From the NCBI GenBank assembly GCA_036924085.1, contig JAVGWX010000007.1, positions 73,051,948 to 73,115,947 on the forward strand: a stretch of 64,000 nt of DNA, given 5' to 3'. The stretch comes from Ariolimax columbianus. Taxonomy: Eukaryota; Mollusca; Gastropoda; Stylommatophora; Arionidae. The translations under genes were made by a program, and so were the position numbers. This document shows positions 30,850 through 43,747 of this stretch, piece by piece. The notes beneath the pieces were generated by a model, which had not been told where the DNA came from, made no database searches, and worked only from the letters and a program-made list of their open reading frames with translations. Each line of letters opens with the position of its first letter. The first letter of the stretch is position 1.

Positions 30850-32412
30850 CGAGGCGTGTTCAAAGTTTATCCGACCTTTGGGCTGGAAAAATACAATTAC
30901 TCATCTGCAGGGTTGAAACCTTAATCTCCTTCAACGTACTCACCTTGTGGCTCCACACACTTCTTCCAACTGTACAGCCATTTTTAGAAGCATTTCTGGA
31001 AGGCCTCTTTGGGAATGGAGTACAGCTGAATCGTCGTATTCCGCATGTCTTCTCGTGACCCTGTGAGGAATTTCAAGCCTCGGCAACAGCCACATCTCAC
31101 AAGGAGTAATGTAGCCAAGATAGGGATCCTGGTGAACCTGAGGAATGCTATGTTTGGTCAAGATGGTCTGAATCAGATGCGAGGAATGGCTGGGGACATT
31201 GTCTTGATGGAGTTGCCAAGTTCATGTTGTCCATAGGTCCGGTCGAACATCATCACGAAGCGACGGATGACCTCTATGTAGTACTGATTGGTAATGTATT
31301 GACCTTGTGGTGCGTACTCGTGATGCACAACAACGACGGTAGTCAATGAAAACGATAAACACGACTTTGACATTGCTGCGCACCTGACTCGCTACTTTTT
31401 TGGACTCGGGGATGATGAATGTCTCCACTGTGACAACTGCAACTTGGTTTCCGGGTCGTACCAATAAACCCACGACTCATCACCGGTGTTCGGAAGTCGG
31501 GATCACCGTTTGTGCAGGCCAGCATGTCCTGTGAGACTTCCAGACCGAGTTGCTTCTGCTTCGACGTTAGCAGCTTCGGCACGAATTTCGCGGGCACTCA
31601 CTGCAGAGTCAAATTCTCGTTAAAAATAGAATGCACCGAACTAATGCTTATCCCCACCTCATCCGCAGATTATCAGATGCTGACACGACGGTACTGTAAC
31701 ACCAAGGTCAGTGCTTGGTCAACGACGTCATCATTTCGGCTTTCTGAGGGCCTACCAGAACGCGATCAGCTCTCCACCGATGTGCGGCCATTTTTGTAGA
31801 GATTGTACCACTCCTTAATTTGTGTGATGCTCATGGTATCAGGGAGCCGCGTAGCGCAGTGGTTGGCGAGCTGGCTTCACATCTGAGTGGTCCTGGGTTC
31901 ATTCCCCAGTTGAGGTGAAATGCATTAATGGATCCCGGGTCGACCCAGCCTTAAATGGGTACCGGTTCAGTCCGAGAAGTAAAAGCAGCGATGAAGAGGA
32001 GATGACTACCGCCCTCATATAGCCGAGCATTTGAAATATGAGATCGTTAACACCTCACACCTCTACGGCAGTAATGCTGTGGGTTACTTTAATTTGTAAT
32101 TTATTTTTACATGGTATCGTCACCGAAATCGTGTCTGGCCTTTCGGGTGGTTTCCACTTGGCCTAGCGTTTGTCAAAATTTGATGCAACACCGCTGCTCA
32201 ACTCTTTCCATCATTTCGTGGTGAATGAAAACCCGATTGGTACTCACCACATTCAACGCCGAAAGACTAACTGACGCAATCTACAGACTGGAAAATAATT
32301 CACGCATGCGTATAACCATCGCTTAAATCTTCTTGGCGGAGGACAACACCCATACTTCATTTGTTTCCACGGGTGGAACAAATGAGGTCAGATATTTTTT
32401 GAACACGCCTCG
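30850..32412 (-). mobile_element. mariner element with decayed transposase, carrying a SINE
   Basis: The terminal inverted repeats begin CGAGGCGTGTTCAAA at both ends (30850-30880 and the reverse complement at 32385-32412), and TA flanks both sides. Without the 269-bp SINE the element is about 1.3 kb, normal for mariner. Minus-strand reading frames give transposase pieces: GLEVSQDMLACTNGDPDFRT (31600-31480), VRSNVKVVFIVFIDYR (31400-31340), HHEYAPQGQ (near 31310) and TPCEMWLLPRLE (near 31090). The usual PCDFWL catalytic Asp appears as Glu, and frames change several times, so the transposase is dead. Its target was a TA inside the second copy of a 78-bp direct repeat (see 30761). Confidence 0.93.
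31841..32109 (+). mobile_element. SINE-W subtype with tRNA head, inside mariner, 9-bp target duplication
   Basis: CATGGTATC at 31832-31840 and 32110-32118 flanks a 269-bp element. Its head is GAGCCGCGTAGCGCAGTGGT with B box GGGTTCATTCCCC. The core GACCCAGCCTTAAATGGGTA follows, and the tail ends with GTTACTTTAATTTG. It interrupts the mariner transposase region. Confidence 0.9.
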
Positions 32413-32899
32413 TACATATGTTCGGATCCTACAAGGTAATGTCTATATAGGAAAAAAACCCATTAAAAATGGCTGTTGAAGTCCCTCGGACGTACTGGGC
32501 CGTACAACGCTCACTTTGGTATAGAAAACAACGCAACCGCAAAGAGAAACCAAAAAACATTTTGGGATGGCGGTTTCAATAGTAATGAGGTTACAAGCCT
32601 TATGCACAACCTTCTTGTGTCGCCTTTTATAAACTGCTTGGAAGGTTGTGGAGGGCTTATGCTTCCCACTAGGGCACCACTTGAACGTGCTGATGTCAGA
32701 AGACATTGGTAGACTAACCCTACTATGTCTGCTTATTGTGATAATAGCAGACTTGAAATGTATAGAACAATTTGTAATTGTAAAGCATCATCTGCAATCA
32801 AACTGGATGTACAAGGTAAATGATGTTTCAGTTTTTGTATTTGCGTGTGAAAAAATCACATAATTCTCAGTATTGTCGGGCGATCCATCAAATTGAAAC

Positions 32900-33064
32900 C
32901 GGGTTCTTCTTCTTCTTCGTACGCTGTAAGGCGTCAACTTGAATTTGTTCGAAAAAAGCAGCGGTCATCCTGAGGCTGTTGACACTGCCATAGAGCTTGT
33001 CTAGTGTTGGCACTGGTGATGGCCACATGTGCTTTTTCTAGTCCTCGTATGTCGGGCAATTTTC
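32900..33064 (-). mobile_element. LINE-J, severely 5'-truncated
   Basis: Only the last 150 bp of the element remain, ending (minus strand) in GGCGCCTTACAGCGTACG-type 3' UTR and a GAA repeat (plus text TTCTTCTTCTTCG). It encodes the SVDSLRMT to QIQVDA end. Confidence 0.8.
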
Positions 33065-33065
33065 A

Positions 33066-33346
33066 AAAGTACATCGCAGCCAATGAGCCGACAGCAATCA
33101 GCAACTCAAAGCTAGCAGCTTAAATCAACGGGATAGAGCTGACCAAGACCCTGTTCCACCTTCAAATGGCGGACCTGGAAACAGGAGGCATAAGTGTAGT
33201 CTGGCTAAGAGAATAGAGATCGCACTGGGAAGGCAAGCCCGGCACCCCAAAAATCTCCGGCTGAAATCAGATGTGTCGGACTAAAAGACGCAGCCTCGCT
33301 GTAAACTACGGACACAACGTTCTTTTCAGAACAAAGGCAGAAGAAA
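33066..33346 (+). mobile_element. SINE-C
   Basis: It contains GAGCTGACCAAGACCCTGTT, CCTGGAAACAGG, CAGATGTGTCGGAC and CAGCCTCGCTGTAAACTACG, ending AAGGCAGAAGAAA. It abuts the truncated LINE-J at 32900-33064. Confidence 0.75.
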
Positions 33347-33378
33347 ATGAAACCCACTGCTTATTCGGCTTCACCAGT

Positions 33379-33460
33379 GTTTCTCAAACTGGACCGCACT
33401 ATCCCAGTGGGTCACGCAATTAACCACGTTACAGCCGACATTGGGCGGTGAAAACTGCAG
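33379..33460 (+). mobile_element. possible hAT end
   Basis: CCAGTGTTTCTCAAACTGGA resembles a hAT terminal repeat and is followed by a sequence like that after the hAT end at 42979 (cattcggcta-caccagtg context). The other end was not found. Confidence 0.3.
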
Positions 33461-33754
33461 AGAAAAAAACCACTTTAAGAAGCATTGTGTCTCATCATCT
33501 TGCCATGCGAAAACATGGCTTAGCCGTTTGATCAACTTCTCAACCAGTGTCTGCCAAACGATTAGGAGAGCAAATCACTGATTAGCCTTGGTCCAACCTA
33601 CGTTTCTTATAAAGTCATATTTGTTGTTATTCGTAGTTATTCCTGCTAAGCTCTTTGCGCTTGACTATGTTTTTTTGGTACGATGTTCACTGCACCCTCA
33701 TGGCTGTAATGCAATGCTCGACTTCTCAGCAGGCTGACTAATATGTATCACAGT

Positions 33755-33832
33755 GTCTATCCCCCACCTCGTTTTGGCGAGGCAGCTATAACGTCCCGTT
33801 TCCAGGCGCGCGTCGTGAGGATCTTAGTATGT
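33755..33832 (-). mobile_element. SINE-D fragment
   Basis: Short match to the middle of D: CCCCCACCTCGTTTTGGCGA and GTCCCGTTTCCAGG in the plus text. The rest is unrecognisable. Confidence 0.4.
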
Positions 33833-34182
33833 TGTGGCTGGTGCATACGGATTGACAGCCAAATTAACGTGGATACACGGGACGGGACCTCGGATCACAA
33901 ATGTCGTTTTCGTAACAGCCATAATCAATAAAGGTGAAGGTCTTTTCTACGACTACTTTGCAGATTCATTCAGTTACGGGCCCGCAGGCATTCCGGTAAA
34001 CAAGAACGGAAGTGATTTTGATCACATTAACAGGGCGCGCCCTCTTGCTGTTGTGGTGCTTAGTTTGACGAATCTAATATCGTAAGTCAATCTATCCCCC
34101 CGCTAGTTCGATTTTTGTATCGTCTTCTTCTGCGTTCGGGTTTTCTGATCATGTTAAATCTGCAACTGTTTAGATACTTCTT

Positions 34183-34275
34183 CTTCTTCATCGTACGCTG
34201 TTTACAGCGATATTTACGTTGCACTGTGTTATTTTGTTAAGCCTGTGGCTCAGTGCATCCGATTTCAACAGACGT
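34183..34275 (-). mobile_element. SINE-C 3' fragment
   Basis: The plus text CTTCTTCTTCATCGTACGCT followed by TTTACAGCGATATTTACG and CAGTGCATCCGATTTCAACA corresponds to the 3' third of a B/C-type element. Short and diverged. Confidence 0.45.
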
Positions 34276-36154
34276 TTCTGTAGGGATGTTTAGATACGAA
34301 CTACTAATATTTCTTATGTGTACGGGACAGCAGAGTAATGTGTTTTGGACCACGTGAAGAGAGTCTGTCCTAAGAGAATCAATGAAGAGAAGCACAGTCA
34401 GAAACGCAACAAAAATCCTGCTATCGTCATTACACATCCAACTCGGTCGGATGAAAAACTTAGAAATGAATCAGCTTTCAAGTACTTGGCTGACAAATTC
34501 CTTCGACTCAGCGAATTCTAAAAATCAAGTAAGATCATTTTTGTCGGTCCTCAGATCCGCGAATACTTCAGAAGCTGCTTGAGACTGATGAGAAAAAAAG
34601 CTTACGATGAATTTCATCTGCCCGTAACAAACTCTCGGGACATCATGGCATAAAACTACAAGAAATAGGTTGATGGCATGGTGTCTCAGTATCACAAACT
34701 TGGCTGCATTATGTCCTCAAAAACCGACTTTCTGCATTCCTATTTGCGATTACTTCCCCGACAACTGTGACAGGGTTAATGATAAGCGCGGTGATCGTGT
34801 TCACCGGGATATTGGCCACGATGGAGTAATGATATCAGAGAAACTGGTCAACATCAATGTTAACTGACACTATTGAACACCCATCAGCGGTGCTCCTGGC
34901 CAGCTATACAAACTACAACCGACAAGTACAGTGACGTCAGGAGTATGTACGTATGCTCAATTATATGTGCGTGTATATATATATATATCATAGACGTCTC
35001 AGTCTCTGTAGACCATTCACGTAGAGCCCTGTGAGTAGCCGAATATGGAGACCCTGGGCTGCCCAAACTGCAGGATCCCTCTCTCGGCCTCACTGGTGTA
35101 ATCCAAAGGAATGCAAGGGGTGACAATTTGGCACCAGTTGAGCTGCTGGAATGTGTTCGCAATTTTTAAACCATCCACTCCGGATTTTCTGTCTGGGTTT
35201 ACTCCCGTAGCCCTTCCCACTCCCGAGGTTTCCACAAGGCAGCGGAGTCGTTGCCCACAGATACTAGTTACTCGAGAGATCCGATGATACTTTCATCGTC
35301 CCAGGGCTGACCAGCACTAACTGGCCTCTTGTGGGTTTAAAATCAGAGTTCCCCAACTCCTAGGCGAACTGCCTGAACAGGTTAACGAGCTTCGCCTACC
35401 CGAGTTTAGAGTCTCAGAGTTTACCTTCTCTTAGATTAGCTGCCAACCAAGGCGAATGAACCCCATCTGCCCGCCCAGTAATACCCCCGGGTACTCGGTC
35501 GCGCTCCACAGCAGGCTCTGTAAGAAACATGGGGCTTCTCATGAAGGTGCTGCTGGGGACACAATAATGTAGGAGAGGCTATTAGCATGGAAGCTTCTGC
35601 CCGGTAAGCCGAACAGTGAATCCAGCGGCGATCTCTACACTGCACATGGAAAGGAGAGGCTATAACAGACGCTTCAGTTTCCTTTAACGCGCTGGACGTC
35701 CAGCCCAGACCTCGCTACCCTCTAATATAGATATAGCGGATTTATCAGAAATAGCGTAATTGACGTTTTTCATTGTCATATTCGAGTTCAGCACTTTGAC
35801 AACTTTAAGAAAAGGATATTTTTGTATCTCAGTAGTGACTTTTATCAAAATTGATTGTCTGTTGTTATCACTCCTGGGCTAATTCCTTCTTTCCGCGTCT
35901 TTTAGTGGGCGTCATGTCTTTGCTACCCATGAAAGCCTGTTATTGATAGGCGCGCCGTGGTGCTTAATCTGCCAGCTGTAATTAGACACAAACATACTCG
36001 AGAACGTGGCCCACTTGTCTTCCCCAGACAAGCTCCTGTCACTTTTTAATGGCTGTTCATTATGTTTGCTTATACAACATGCCCGACAGCTTTCCCAGTA
36101 CGTACATACATGTATATCACATACACACATATGGTATATCAAGTGTGTGCTAGA
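34276..36154. other. unassigned stretch with a GC-richer block
   Basis: 34980-35720 has higher GC content than its surroundings and few stops on the minus strand in places, but no protein family is recognised. It may be a LINE 5' region or other TE. 34990 begins after a TA microsatellite (34973-34989). Confidence 0.4.
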
Positions 36155-36330
36155 CGAGAGCTCGCGGGTAGTAGCACAGTTATAAAGCCCACGTTTTCAC
36201 GGTAAAGATAACCTGGTATTGTCCCTGTTGTCGATATGCACCAGTCGACCTAGCTGTTAGTTGGTACCCGGCGTACTGTTAGGGCAGGGAACTGGCTATA
36301 TCACCTCATAAAAAGCGGAGGTCAAGTGCA
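36155..36330 (+). mobile_element. SINE-W fragment
   Basis: Head-like GGGTAGTAGCACAGTTATAA, then AACCTGGTATTGTCCC as a weak B box, and core GTCGACCTAGCTGTTAGTTG. Confidence 0.5.
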
Positions 36331-37111
36331 GGAAACTCTCTCACATGTCTTCCCACGACAGCAGTGTCTACTATGTCACATTAATATGTTACTGCAATAA
36401 TAGTTGCCCATCACAAGCGAAGATGACGTCATCATGACTATTGCTGCGCGCGAGATATGATATCACATGACTAGTGTATCATCTTCTGGTTGGTCAGTCC
36501 TAAGACTGGTTGGAAGGTTGTCTGACCATGTCTCTCCATTTGACCCTGCCATGTGCAATTCTCTTCATTTCAGCATAGGCTCGTACCCTGAAGTCTCTGC
36601 ATGACTGAGATGTAAAGGTGAGTCTTGGTCGCCATCTTTTTCTTTTCCCGTGGATTTTGTCTACCAGCCGTAGTAGTCCTTATGTCGCATATTGTGTCCC
36701 AACTAACGTGGTCTTGGTTTTTGTATATTTTTCAATATTTGTATTTGTGCGCCTACCTCACTTAGGACGTTGGCATTGGATCTTCTTTTTGTCCAACTCA
36801 CTCTTTTCAAAAATGTATATCCGTACTTATTTATTTATTAGGGATGCACCGAAAAGGTATTTTAAAATTTAAAAAAAATTGTTATAATTCTGCTGAAAAT
36901 GCATAATGAGGAAACGACGGGCATGAACAATTGTGATACTGTTATTAACTTACTTTTCGTTTAATTATAAGGTAATCAATCAACAAAAACATAGGACGTT
37001 TCAACGTGTTACAAAACGGGACAAATATTGTAAAACTGTTTAATGTTACTGACTAATCACTAATCAGTTTTTTTAGAAAAAAAAACGTTACTCAAATGTC
37101 ATTTGCTGCAT

Positions 37112-37458
37112 GTTGTTTGTGAATGCCCACAATGAGTAGGTTACTCCTTTGTAGGCCCTGAAAAGGTCGTTACGTGGCGAGTTACAGTAGTTTTCCTCAC
37201 ATACCGAGCGTGCTGATGAAGGTGGACCGGGGTCCTCCAGTCGGTTGTGCTATGCTTGGCTTCATCTGCTTGTCACTCACTACTACGGGAATCACGTCGA
37301 TCCATCACCTCGTTAGCCAGGCTGCCATGAAAAAGCCCGTTTCCAGGGTGGGCTACTAGGAAACCGAGGTGAGGGTTTTGGCCAGTATGTTTTGCCTGAC
37401 CCTGACTAACATATCTGATCAGTATATTTTCCCTGACCAGACGTTAGTCTTTCTCCCC
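37112..37458 (-). mobile_element. SINE-D, full length
   Basis: From GTTGTTTGTGAATGCCCACA to GACGTTAGTCTTTCTCCCC. All internal blocks are present. The flanks TTGCTGCAT and TTGCTGTAT may be a mutated target duplication. Confidence 0.83.
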
Positions 37459-38162
37459 TATTGCTGTATGGAACGTACATTCACTTGAAAGCTCAGCATT
37501 CTTTGTATCAAAACACGACATATTATCTGTTCTTTGAAAACGTGTTACAGTCAGCGCTGACCAGACGTTCTCCTGGGACGCTTGCTGCAGACAGACATTT
37601 CACTTGTACAGTCCCTGTAACTTATGGGAAAACAATATGGATTGATTTAAACAAATAACAGTAGTTACCATTGTATCAGGGCGAACACAGATGCTACTAT
37701 TTACATATTTACACATTTGTTTGTAACCGACCGGCCATCTGCCCCCTCATCAGTCAGCTGACACAATCCGCGACACGATAAAATACTTATCGCGTAGAGC
37801 CATGTGCCAAGTTAGTACGGGATTGAAGCTGAAACTTTTCCGTCTAAAATTATCACTCTGCTCTTTGACCTATTCGTATTCGATTACATAGTACTATTCG
37901 GCTGAATTCGATAAGGTCATAAAATGCATAATTCGATACATACATACATATACTTAAATGCATACACTTATATACACACGTGCATATATAACATTTTCAC
38001 ACAAACCACCGTTGCAGCGCATACGTATGCTGCAAGGAGGTGTCATTCTAATATACTCCAGGAGTGTTCTCCAAGCGTGTACCTCAAAGCCCTAAACAAG
38101 ATAGATTCTCACATGAAATAAAATACAACATAGTATTGCTGTCTAAAAAACAGATTTAGTCT

Positions 38163-38662
38163 TACAATGGATTCCGGTCTACTTTGGAATCCCTGGAAAC
38201 GAAAAAGCAGATGAGCTCGCAAAAGCCGGAAGTGGTGGCACGCAGATTCCCAATCCACAGAGCTATAAAGAAGCAAAGACACTCATCAAACGACCCATGA
38301 GGACAGAATGGAGAGACCACCTCATAGAATACAAGTCAGAAAATGACAGCATAGACAAACTTGGCATAGATGGCCAGACAAAGATCTTCAGACTCAGAAG
38401 AGGACATTGTAGACTCAAGGCCCACCTCCACATAATGGGTCTCAGACACTGCCACGTGCGATTGTAGAGCACCCAAGCAAACACCAGAACATATTCTGCA
38501 CGACTGCTCTATATATGAAGACCAAAGAAAGACAGTCTGGCCTGGCGGAGCGACCATGCTCGAAAAGCTGTGGGGGACCGTCGAAAACCTGTAATGCAGT
38601 CTCCTTCGTGAACCTCACCGGACTAGAAGCATATCATCAGTTGATTGATGAAGAAGAAGATG
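38163..38662 (+). mobile_element. LINE with RNase H, second J-type lineage
   Basis: LQWIPVYFGIPGNEKADELA KAGS is the RNase H end with the catalytic Asp of KADEL. EAKTLIKRPMRTEWRDHL, FRLRRGHCRLKAHL and a Cys-rich C-terminus follow, with stops near the end. It terminates in GATGAAGAAGAAGATG. Confidence 0.85.
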
Positions 38663-38859
38663 CTGCAAGTAGGTCATCATCTGTGGTGATCCGATGCTCC
38701 TATTGGGATGAAAAATAGAACGGGGACGATAGATGTAGATGAGAACAAAAAATGGACAAAAATATGGGCTTGTCTATGACTCAACTTAGTACCGGACCAT
38801 GCCCTCCTGCATAATCCGTTCTGAGCTATTGTTCAGAGTACAGACATCGGCAAACAAGA

Positions 38860-39560
38860 TTTAGCATATACTCTAGCTCAAGATGTTTGTTCATGTGAAT
38901 GAGCAGAAAGCACGCGAGGATCTTGCCGGCAATAGACTACAGCGAAATTTCGCCGCGCTTTGCTGTTCTCGAGCTGATTATCTTTTCTGTTGTAGATATG
39001 TTCTATCGACGCATCCTGCATTTCTTTTGGAACGAATCCCCCAGCCCACATGGAACAGAATAGTTTAGTGAGCATATACCTCTGCTGGTATTGTGTCAGC
39101 TCCAGAGCATTTTCCAGGAGAACAAGTTTTGATCGTCATTTGCACTTCATCTTCAGTGATGAGTTCGCCCATGTTCATTCCTACCTGAGGCATACGTTGG
39201 ATGACCACTTCATTTATGGATGAAGGACTATTAAGTATGTTGCAGAAATGTGCTGCCAACCTGTGGAGGATCTGAGCTTTCTCTGTTATCAGCAATCAAT
39301 CGGCGATGCGTACCGGCTAGTTAGTTACCAGAGAACTGGGGACAATAAAGTGTCTTCACCTTTTGCGGTCATGACGCACAGCAATCGCCTCGATCTTTTC
39401 TGCCTGTCTGATTAGCTAGTAATCCTGTCACAGCTGTGGATTCAGAATACTTTTTACTGCTATAGTAGACCTATTTTGGATCTGTTCTGTGCAGTTTTTA
39501 TCACTGTGCTGTGTTTTAATTATAGCAATACCAAATAGTTTGCCTCCTATTATCAAAAGC
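38860..39560 (-). mobile_element. decayed LINE, N-terminal part of RT
   Basis: Minus-strand frames: KIEAIAVRHDRKR (39400), LLITEKAQILHRLAAHFCNI (39290), then QMTIKTCSPGKCSGADTIPA EVY, MWAGGFVPKEMQDASIEHIY NRK, and a shifted LSIAGKIL-type end. Standard RT fingers region. Confidence 0.82.
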
Positions 39561-39741
39561 TGACGAGCGTTAGATATTGAGGTCAACATCGAAGAGTCGG
39601 ACGCTCATTCTGGCTAGCGCCGGGCGGGAAGTGAGCGCTTTGGACGAAGAGATGGAAGGGGGGAATTGGAAGCGGAATGGGTTTGCGGGGAAAGGATGTT
39701 GGTTGACGTGGTAGAGGGAGAGAGGGGGGAAATCAAACTGG

Positions 39742-40808
39742 CATAACCTGAAATATGTTAAGCATTGTCCAGTTGAGTTGTCCATCTACTAATGCAAGCT
39801 AAGACAGACGGAATAACCTGTTACAGTTAGTTAAGCATTGTCCAGTTGAGTTGTCCATTCACTAGTGCAAGCTAAGACAGACGGAATAAACTGTTATAGT
39901 TAGTTAAGCATTGTCCAGTTGAGTTGTCCATCTACTAGTGCAAGCTAAGACAGACGGAATAACCTGTTACAGTTAAGAATTGTCCAGTTGAGTTGTCCAT
40001 CTACTAATGCAAGCTAAGACAGACGGAATAACTTGTTATAGTTAGTTAAGCATTGTCCAGTTGAGTTGTCCATCTACTAGTGCAAGCTAAGACAGACGGA
40101 ATAACCTGTTACAGTTAGTTAAGAATTGTCCAGTTGAGTTGTCCATCCACTAGTGCAAGCTAAGACAGACGGAATAACCTGTTACAGTTAGTTAAGCATT
40201 GTCCAGTTGAGTTGTCCATTCACTAGTGCAAGCTAAGACAGACGGAATAACCTGTCATAGTTAGTTAAGCATTGTCCTGTTGAGTTGTCCATCTACTAGT
40301 GCAAGCTAAGACAGACGGAATAACCTGTTACAGTTAAGAATTGTCCAGTTGAGTTGTCCATCTACTAATGCAAGCTAAGACAGACGGAATAACTTGTTAT
40401 AGTTAGTTAAGCATTGTCCAGTTGAGTTGTCCATCCACTAGTGCAAGCTAAGACAGACGGAATAACCTGTTACAGTTAGTTAAGAATTGTCCAGTTGAGT
40501 TGTCCATCTACTAGTGCAAGCTAAGACAGACGGAATAACCTGTTACAGTTAGTTAAGAATTGTCCAGTTGAGTTGTCCATCTACTAGTGCAAGCTAAGAC
40601 AGACGGAATAACCTGTTACAGTTAGTTAAGAATTGTCCAGTTGAGTTGTTCATCTACTAGTGCAAGCTAAGACAGACGGAATAACCTGTTACAGTTAGTT
40701 AAGAATAGTCCAGTTGAGTTGTTCATCTACTAGTGCCAGCTAAGACAGACGGAATAACCTGTTACAGTTAGTTAAGAATTGTCCAGTTGAGTTGTCCATC
40801 CACTAGTG
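39742..40808 (+). repeat. 73-bp satellite array, about 14.5 units
   Basis: ATTGTCCAGTTGAGTTGTCC occurs at 39764 and then every 73 bp to 40778, with two 69-bp units (before 39979 and 40340) that lack TAGT. Unit text includes GCAAGCTAAGACAGACGGAA and AACCTGTTACAGTTAGTTAA. It ends abruptly at CCGGCGAGCG. Confidence 0.97.
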
Positions 40809-42414
40809 CCGGCGAGCGACACGGGGAGTATAAGTCGTTTTTGTCCAAATGTGTTGTGTCGGTCCTAGTAAGTCCGTGTCGTTAAAGGATTGCTCTTACG
40901 TCATCTATTTGTCTGCCGCTAGGAATCCCTCGTGCCATATAGCCGATCCTCCTGTATTATTATAAGCCTGCTGTGGGAGTCGATCAACCCGTATTTTCAT
41001 AAGGATTATCTAACCAACGTATTTGCTGTCATGTGTGAAATGAACTGAACACAAGGTGTAGTTCGCACACAATTTCTAACGTCTTCATTTCCTATTCTAT
41101 CTCTCCCGATGACCTTTCTTAGACACCTAATTTCACAAGTAGATATGTTCCTCTCCTGTGCCTTGGATATGTGCCAAGTCTCACACTGGTATCAATGATT
41201 TGGTATCAGCTGTTTATTTTTTGTCCAGCTGATGTACAGAGGTGAAAGAAGTGGTGACAATTGATAAGAATTACATCCCCTTCCTAATTTACGGTTTTAA
41301 CAGACTCTAGCAACAGTTAGTATAGCATAAGAAAACGACCGGTAACTGGGTAGAACAAAAATCAAGCTTATTTCCCTTTGCAAAAACAGAAACAAGTAAG
41401 TGTTTCCAAACAAGCTAACTACGTCATTTCCTTGAATTATGCGCGAGTTTAGATCTGACAAAGATCATAGAATTGTGGCGACGGTCTGGCGAAAACCTAA
41501 CCCTGTGCGTACCATTATAGAAAAGGATGAGCCGTATACTTTGGTGTTCACGTCTTATTGGGGCTTCTTGACTGTCAGCAACCCGTTGTGATGTTTCTTA
41601 TTTGCGCTATTTATTTGTGGAAGTCTGCTTTTGCTGATGCACACGGTTGTTCTTGATATCTTTTACGAAGTACATACATTATGTGAGGAAGGAATTTGGT
41701 TTGTCATCAACTTCACTCTCTGGTCTCGGGCTACCATGGACAAATGACAAAACAAATCGAGATGATTGCTGCACTCTGGTCCCACCTCCCATGAGACCAG
41801 GGGTAGACATAACCGCGGGACTCGACCGCCCACCGTTTTGAGAGGAGAAGGCCTTACCTATCGACCACATGGATACATACATTCATGCATGCATACATAT
41901 ATACATAAGTACGTAGTTACACACAAACAAACGAACATCAACCAGCTGCGTTCAATCTAAGTGAGGTGACAGCAAAACCCCGTATTTCTTAACCCATTTG
42001 GAAAGCGCTTACTTCGTGTATACTAATGTTCGTCAAATCTATTTATAGAGCTATATTTGAAACCCAGCTAGCTACTGAACACTCGGCAAGATGTCCAAAT
42101 CCAAGAATTGGAAAGCGTTCTATGCTAGAGGTTCAGCAGGAATGTAAATAGTATACACGCTAATAGAAACATGCCTACATCTCTCTTTTAGGCCTCTCTG
42201 TACCCTGAAGTCGAGATGAGTTTTTTATGCACTTTAGCTCTAACCTCCTGACGCACGCTTGTGCATTACGCACATACAATCACACATGAAAACAGGTAAA
42301 CAATATTATGACAGGTATATTGTGATGTAATATGGGGACTTCACCTGCCAAGTCCATTAAAACTGTTTATTGTCATGGTCTATTTGGAGGATTATTGGGT
42401 TGAGGACTAAAGGC
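40809..42414. other. spacer after the direct satellite array, no gene seen
   Basis: Apart from the possible SINE at 41690-41880 and its microsatellite, no repeat or coding signal was recognised. Confidence 0.5.
41690..41880 (-). mobile_element. possible tRNA-derived SINE
   Basis: The minus strand reads GTGGTCGATAGGTAAGGCC then GGTCGAGTCCCGCGG, resembling A and B boxes spaced as in a tRNA. Only one copy is present, so the element cannot be delimited. A TACA-type microsatellite follows at 41875-41915. Confidence 0.35.
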
Positions 42415-42842
42415 TGCTTTCCCATGCAGTCGCAAGCATTGTGCAGGCTAGGTTTTTATTTCTGCTTTAGTCTTAAGACTTAGTCGACCTGTACTTCTAC
42501 ATGGGCGGATGGCCCTGTGCCGGTCCCAGCTCTGGCGTAAGCTGGATGTAGCCGGGGGATATTTCCTGCTTGGCAGTCAAGGCCTGAACAGCTAATTACT
42601 CCGCTGTGTTTGGACAAGTGCCGCGGAGGATGGTTAACCCACGTTCGAGTCCATCTTAATAGACTCAAACACTAGAGTAAAGTAGACTCGCAGCCGGTTA
42701 GGCGTCATCTATCCGGCACCTAACAAACCACCTAAGCATGGCCGGTGCTATGCCATGTCACACAGTCGCCTCTTACGACATACTCCATGTGGGGCAGTGG
42801 TGCTATTATTGTCCTTGTCATACGCAAAGACACCGGCAGACC
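42415..42842 (-). mobile_element. interspersed repeat H
   Basis: Longest copy. On the plus strand it runs from GTGCAGGCTAGGTTTTTATT through GTCGACCTGTACTTCTACAT to GTCCTTGTCATACGCAAAGA. A related terminal block GTGTGCAGGCTATGTTTTTA stands alone at 1678. Confidence 0.68.
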
Positions 42843-43097
42843 ATTGGGATCATTTCTATCTACGATAAAGAAAAAAAAAACAGGGGTTTACTGGGGTTTT
42901 GAACCCACCTCCCGTTGTTGAAGGGACTTGTGTCACAACAGCTCGGCTATTTGATCCACTACCTGCATTCGGCTACACCAGTGCTCTTCAACCTGGGTGC
43001 TAGCGCCCACTTGTAGGCGATTTTAGCTTTCAGACGGGCGATAGCAGAATAATGACATGCTGATAAACACAACCTGAGGAAACTAGCGCGTAGAATA

Positions 43098-43359
43098 AAA
43101 AAGTAACCCATAGCATTACTGCCGTAGGGTTAGCGATCTCACATTTCAAAAGGTCGGCTATATGAGGGCGGTAGCCATCTCCTCTCCCTCACCGCTTTTA
43201 CATCCCGGACTGAACCGGTACCCATTTAAGGATGGGTCGACCAGGGAGCCATTGCGGTCTGAAAAAAACATTACCGCCACAACTGGAGAATGAACCCAGG
43301 ACCACTCAGATGCGAAGCCAGCGCGCTAACCACTGCGCTACGCGGCTCCACTAGAATAT
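43098..43359 (-). mobile_element. SINE-W subtype, inside hAT element, 11-bp target duplication
   Basis: CGCGTAGAATA at 43087-43097 and 43360-43370 bounds a minus-strand copy of the same subtype as 31841-32109. It ends in GGAGCCGCGTAGCGCAGTGG when read on the minus strand. It is younger than the hAT element that hosts it. Confidence 0.9.
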
Positions 43360-43747
43360 CGCGTAGAATACCAGCAGACTAACAAAAGTGCCACACAAAA
43401 AAAAAGAAGAATGAAGGCATTTGACATGAGTTGGGTATAGAGAACTGGTTTAAAAATTCCACCATGAACAGAAAATTGTTGATACTTCGGCCACATCAAA
43501 ATACACAACGGTCTTGAGAGAACGGTAATGGAAGGTGCCGGGCAAGGGATGCAGGCAGACCAAGAAGGAGATGGCACCAAGATATCAAGGAATGCTTGAG
43601 CATGACCAGAGATTTGGCAAAAGATCCACTTTCTTTCAGGTGGGCTGTGATGGGAGCGACGTTCTGCAAAGAACATGCTACATGATGTTTAACAACATTG
43701 AAAGTATACGGACTAAGTGAACGGTCGTGGGGTTTTTCATCAATTTA

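Noticed and set aside
39742..40808. CRISPR-like regular repeats
   Set aside because: The whole 73-bp unit is repeated with no unique spacers, in an animal genome. It is a satellite.
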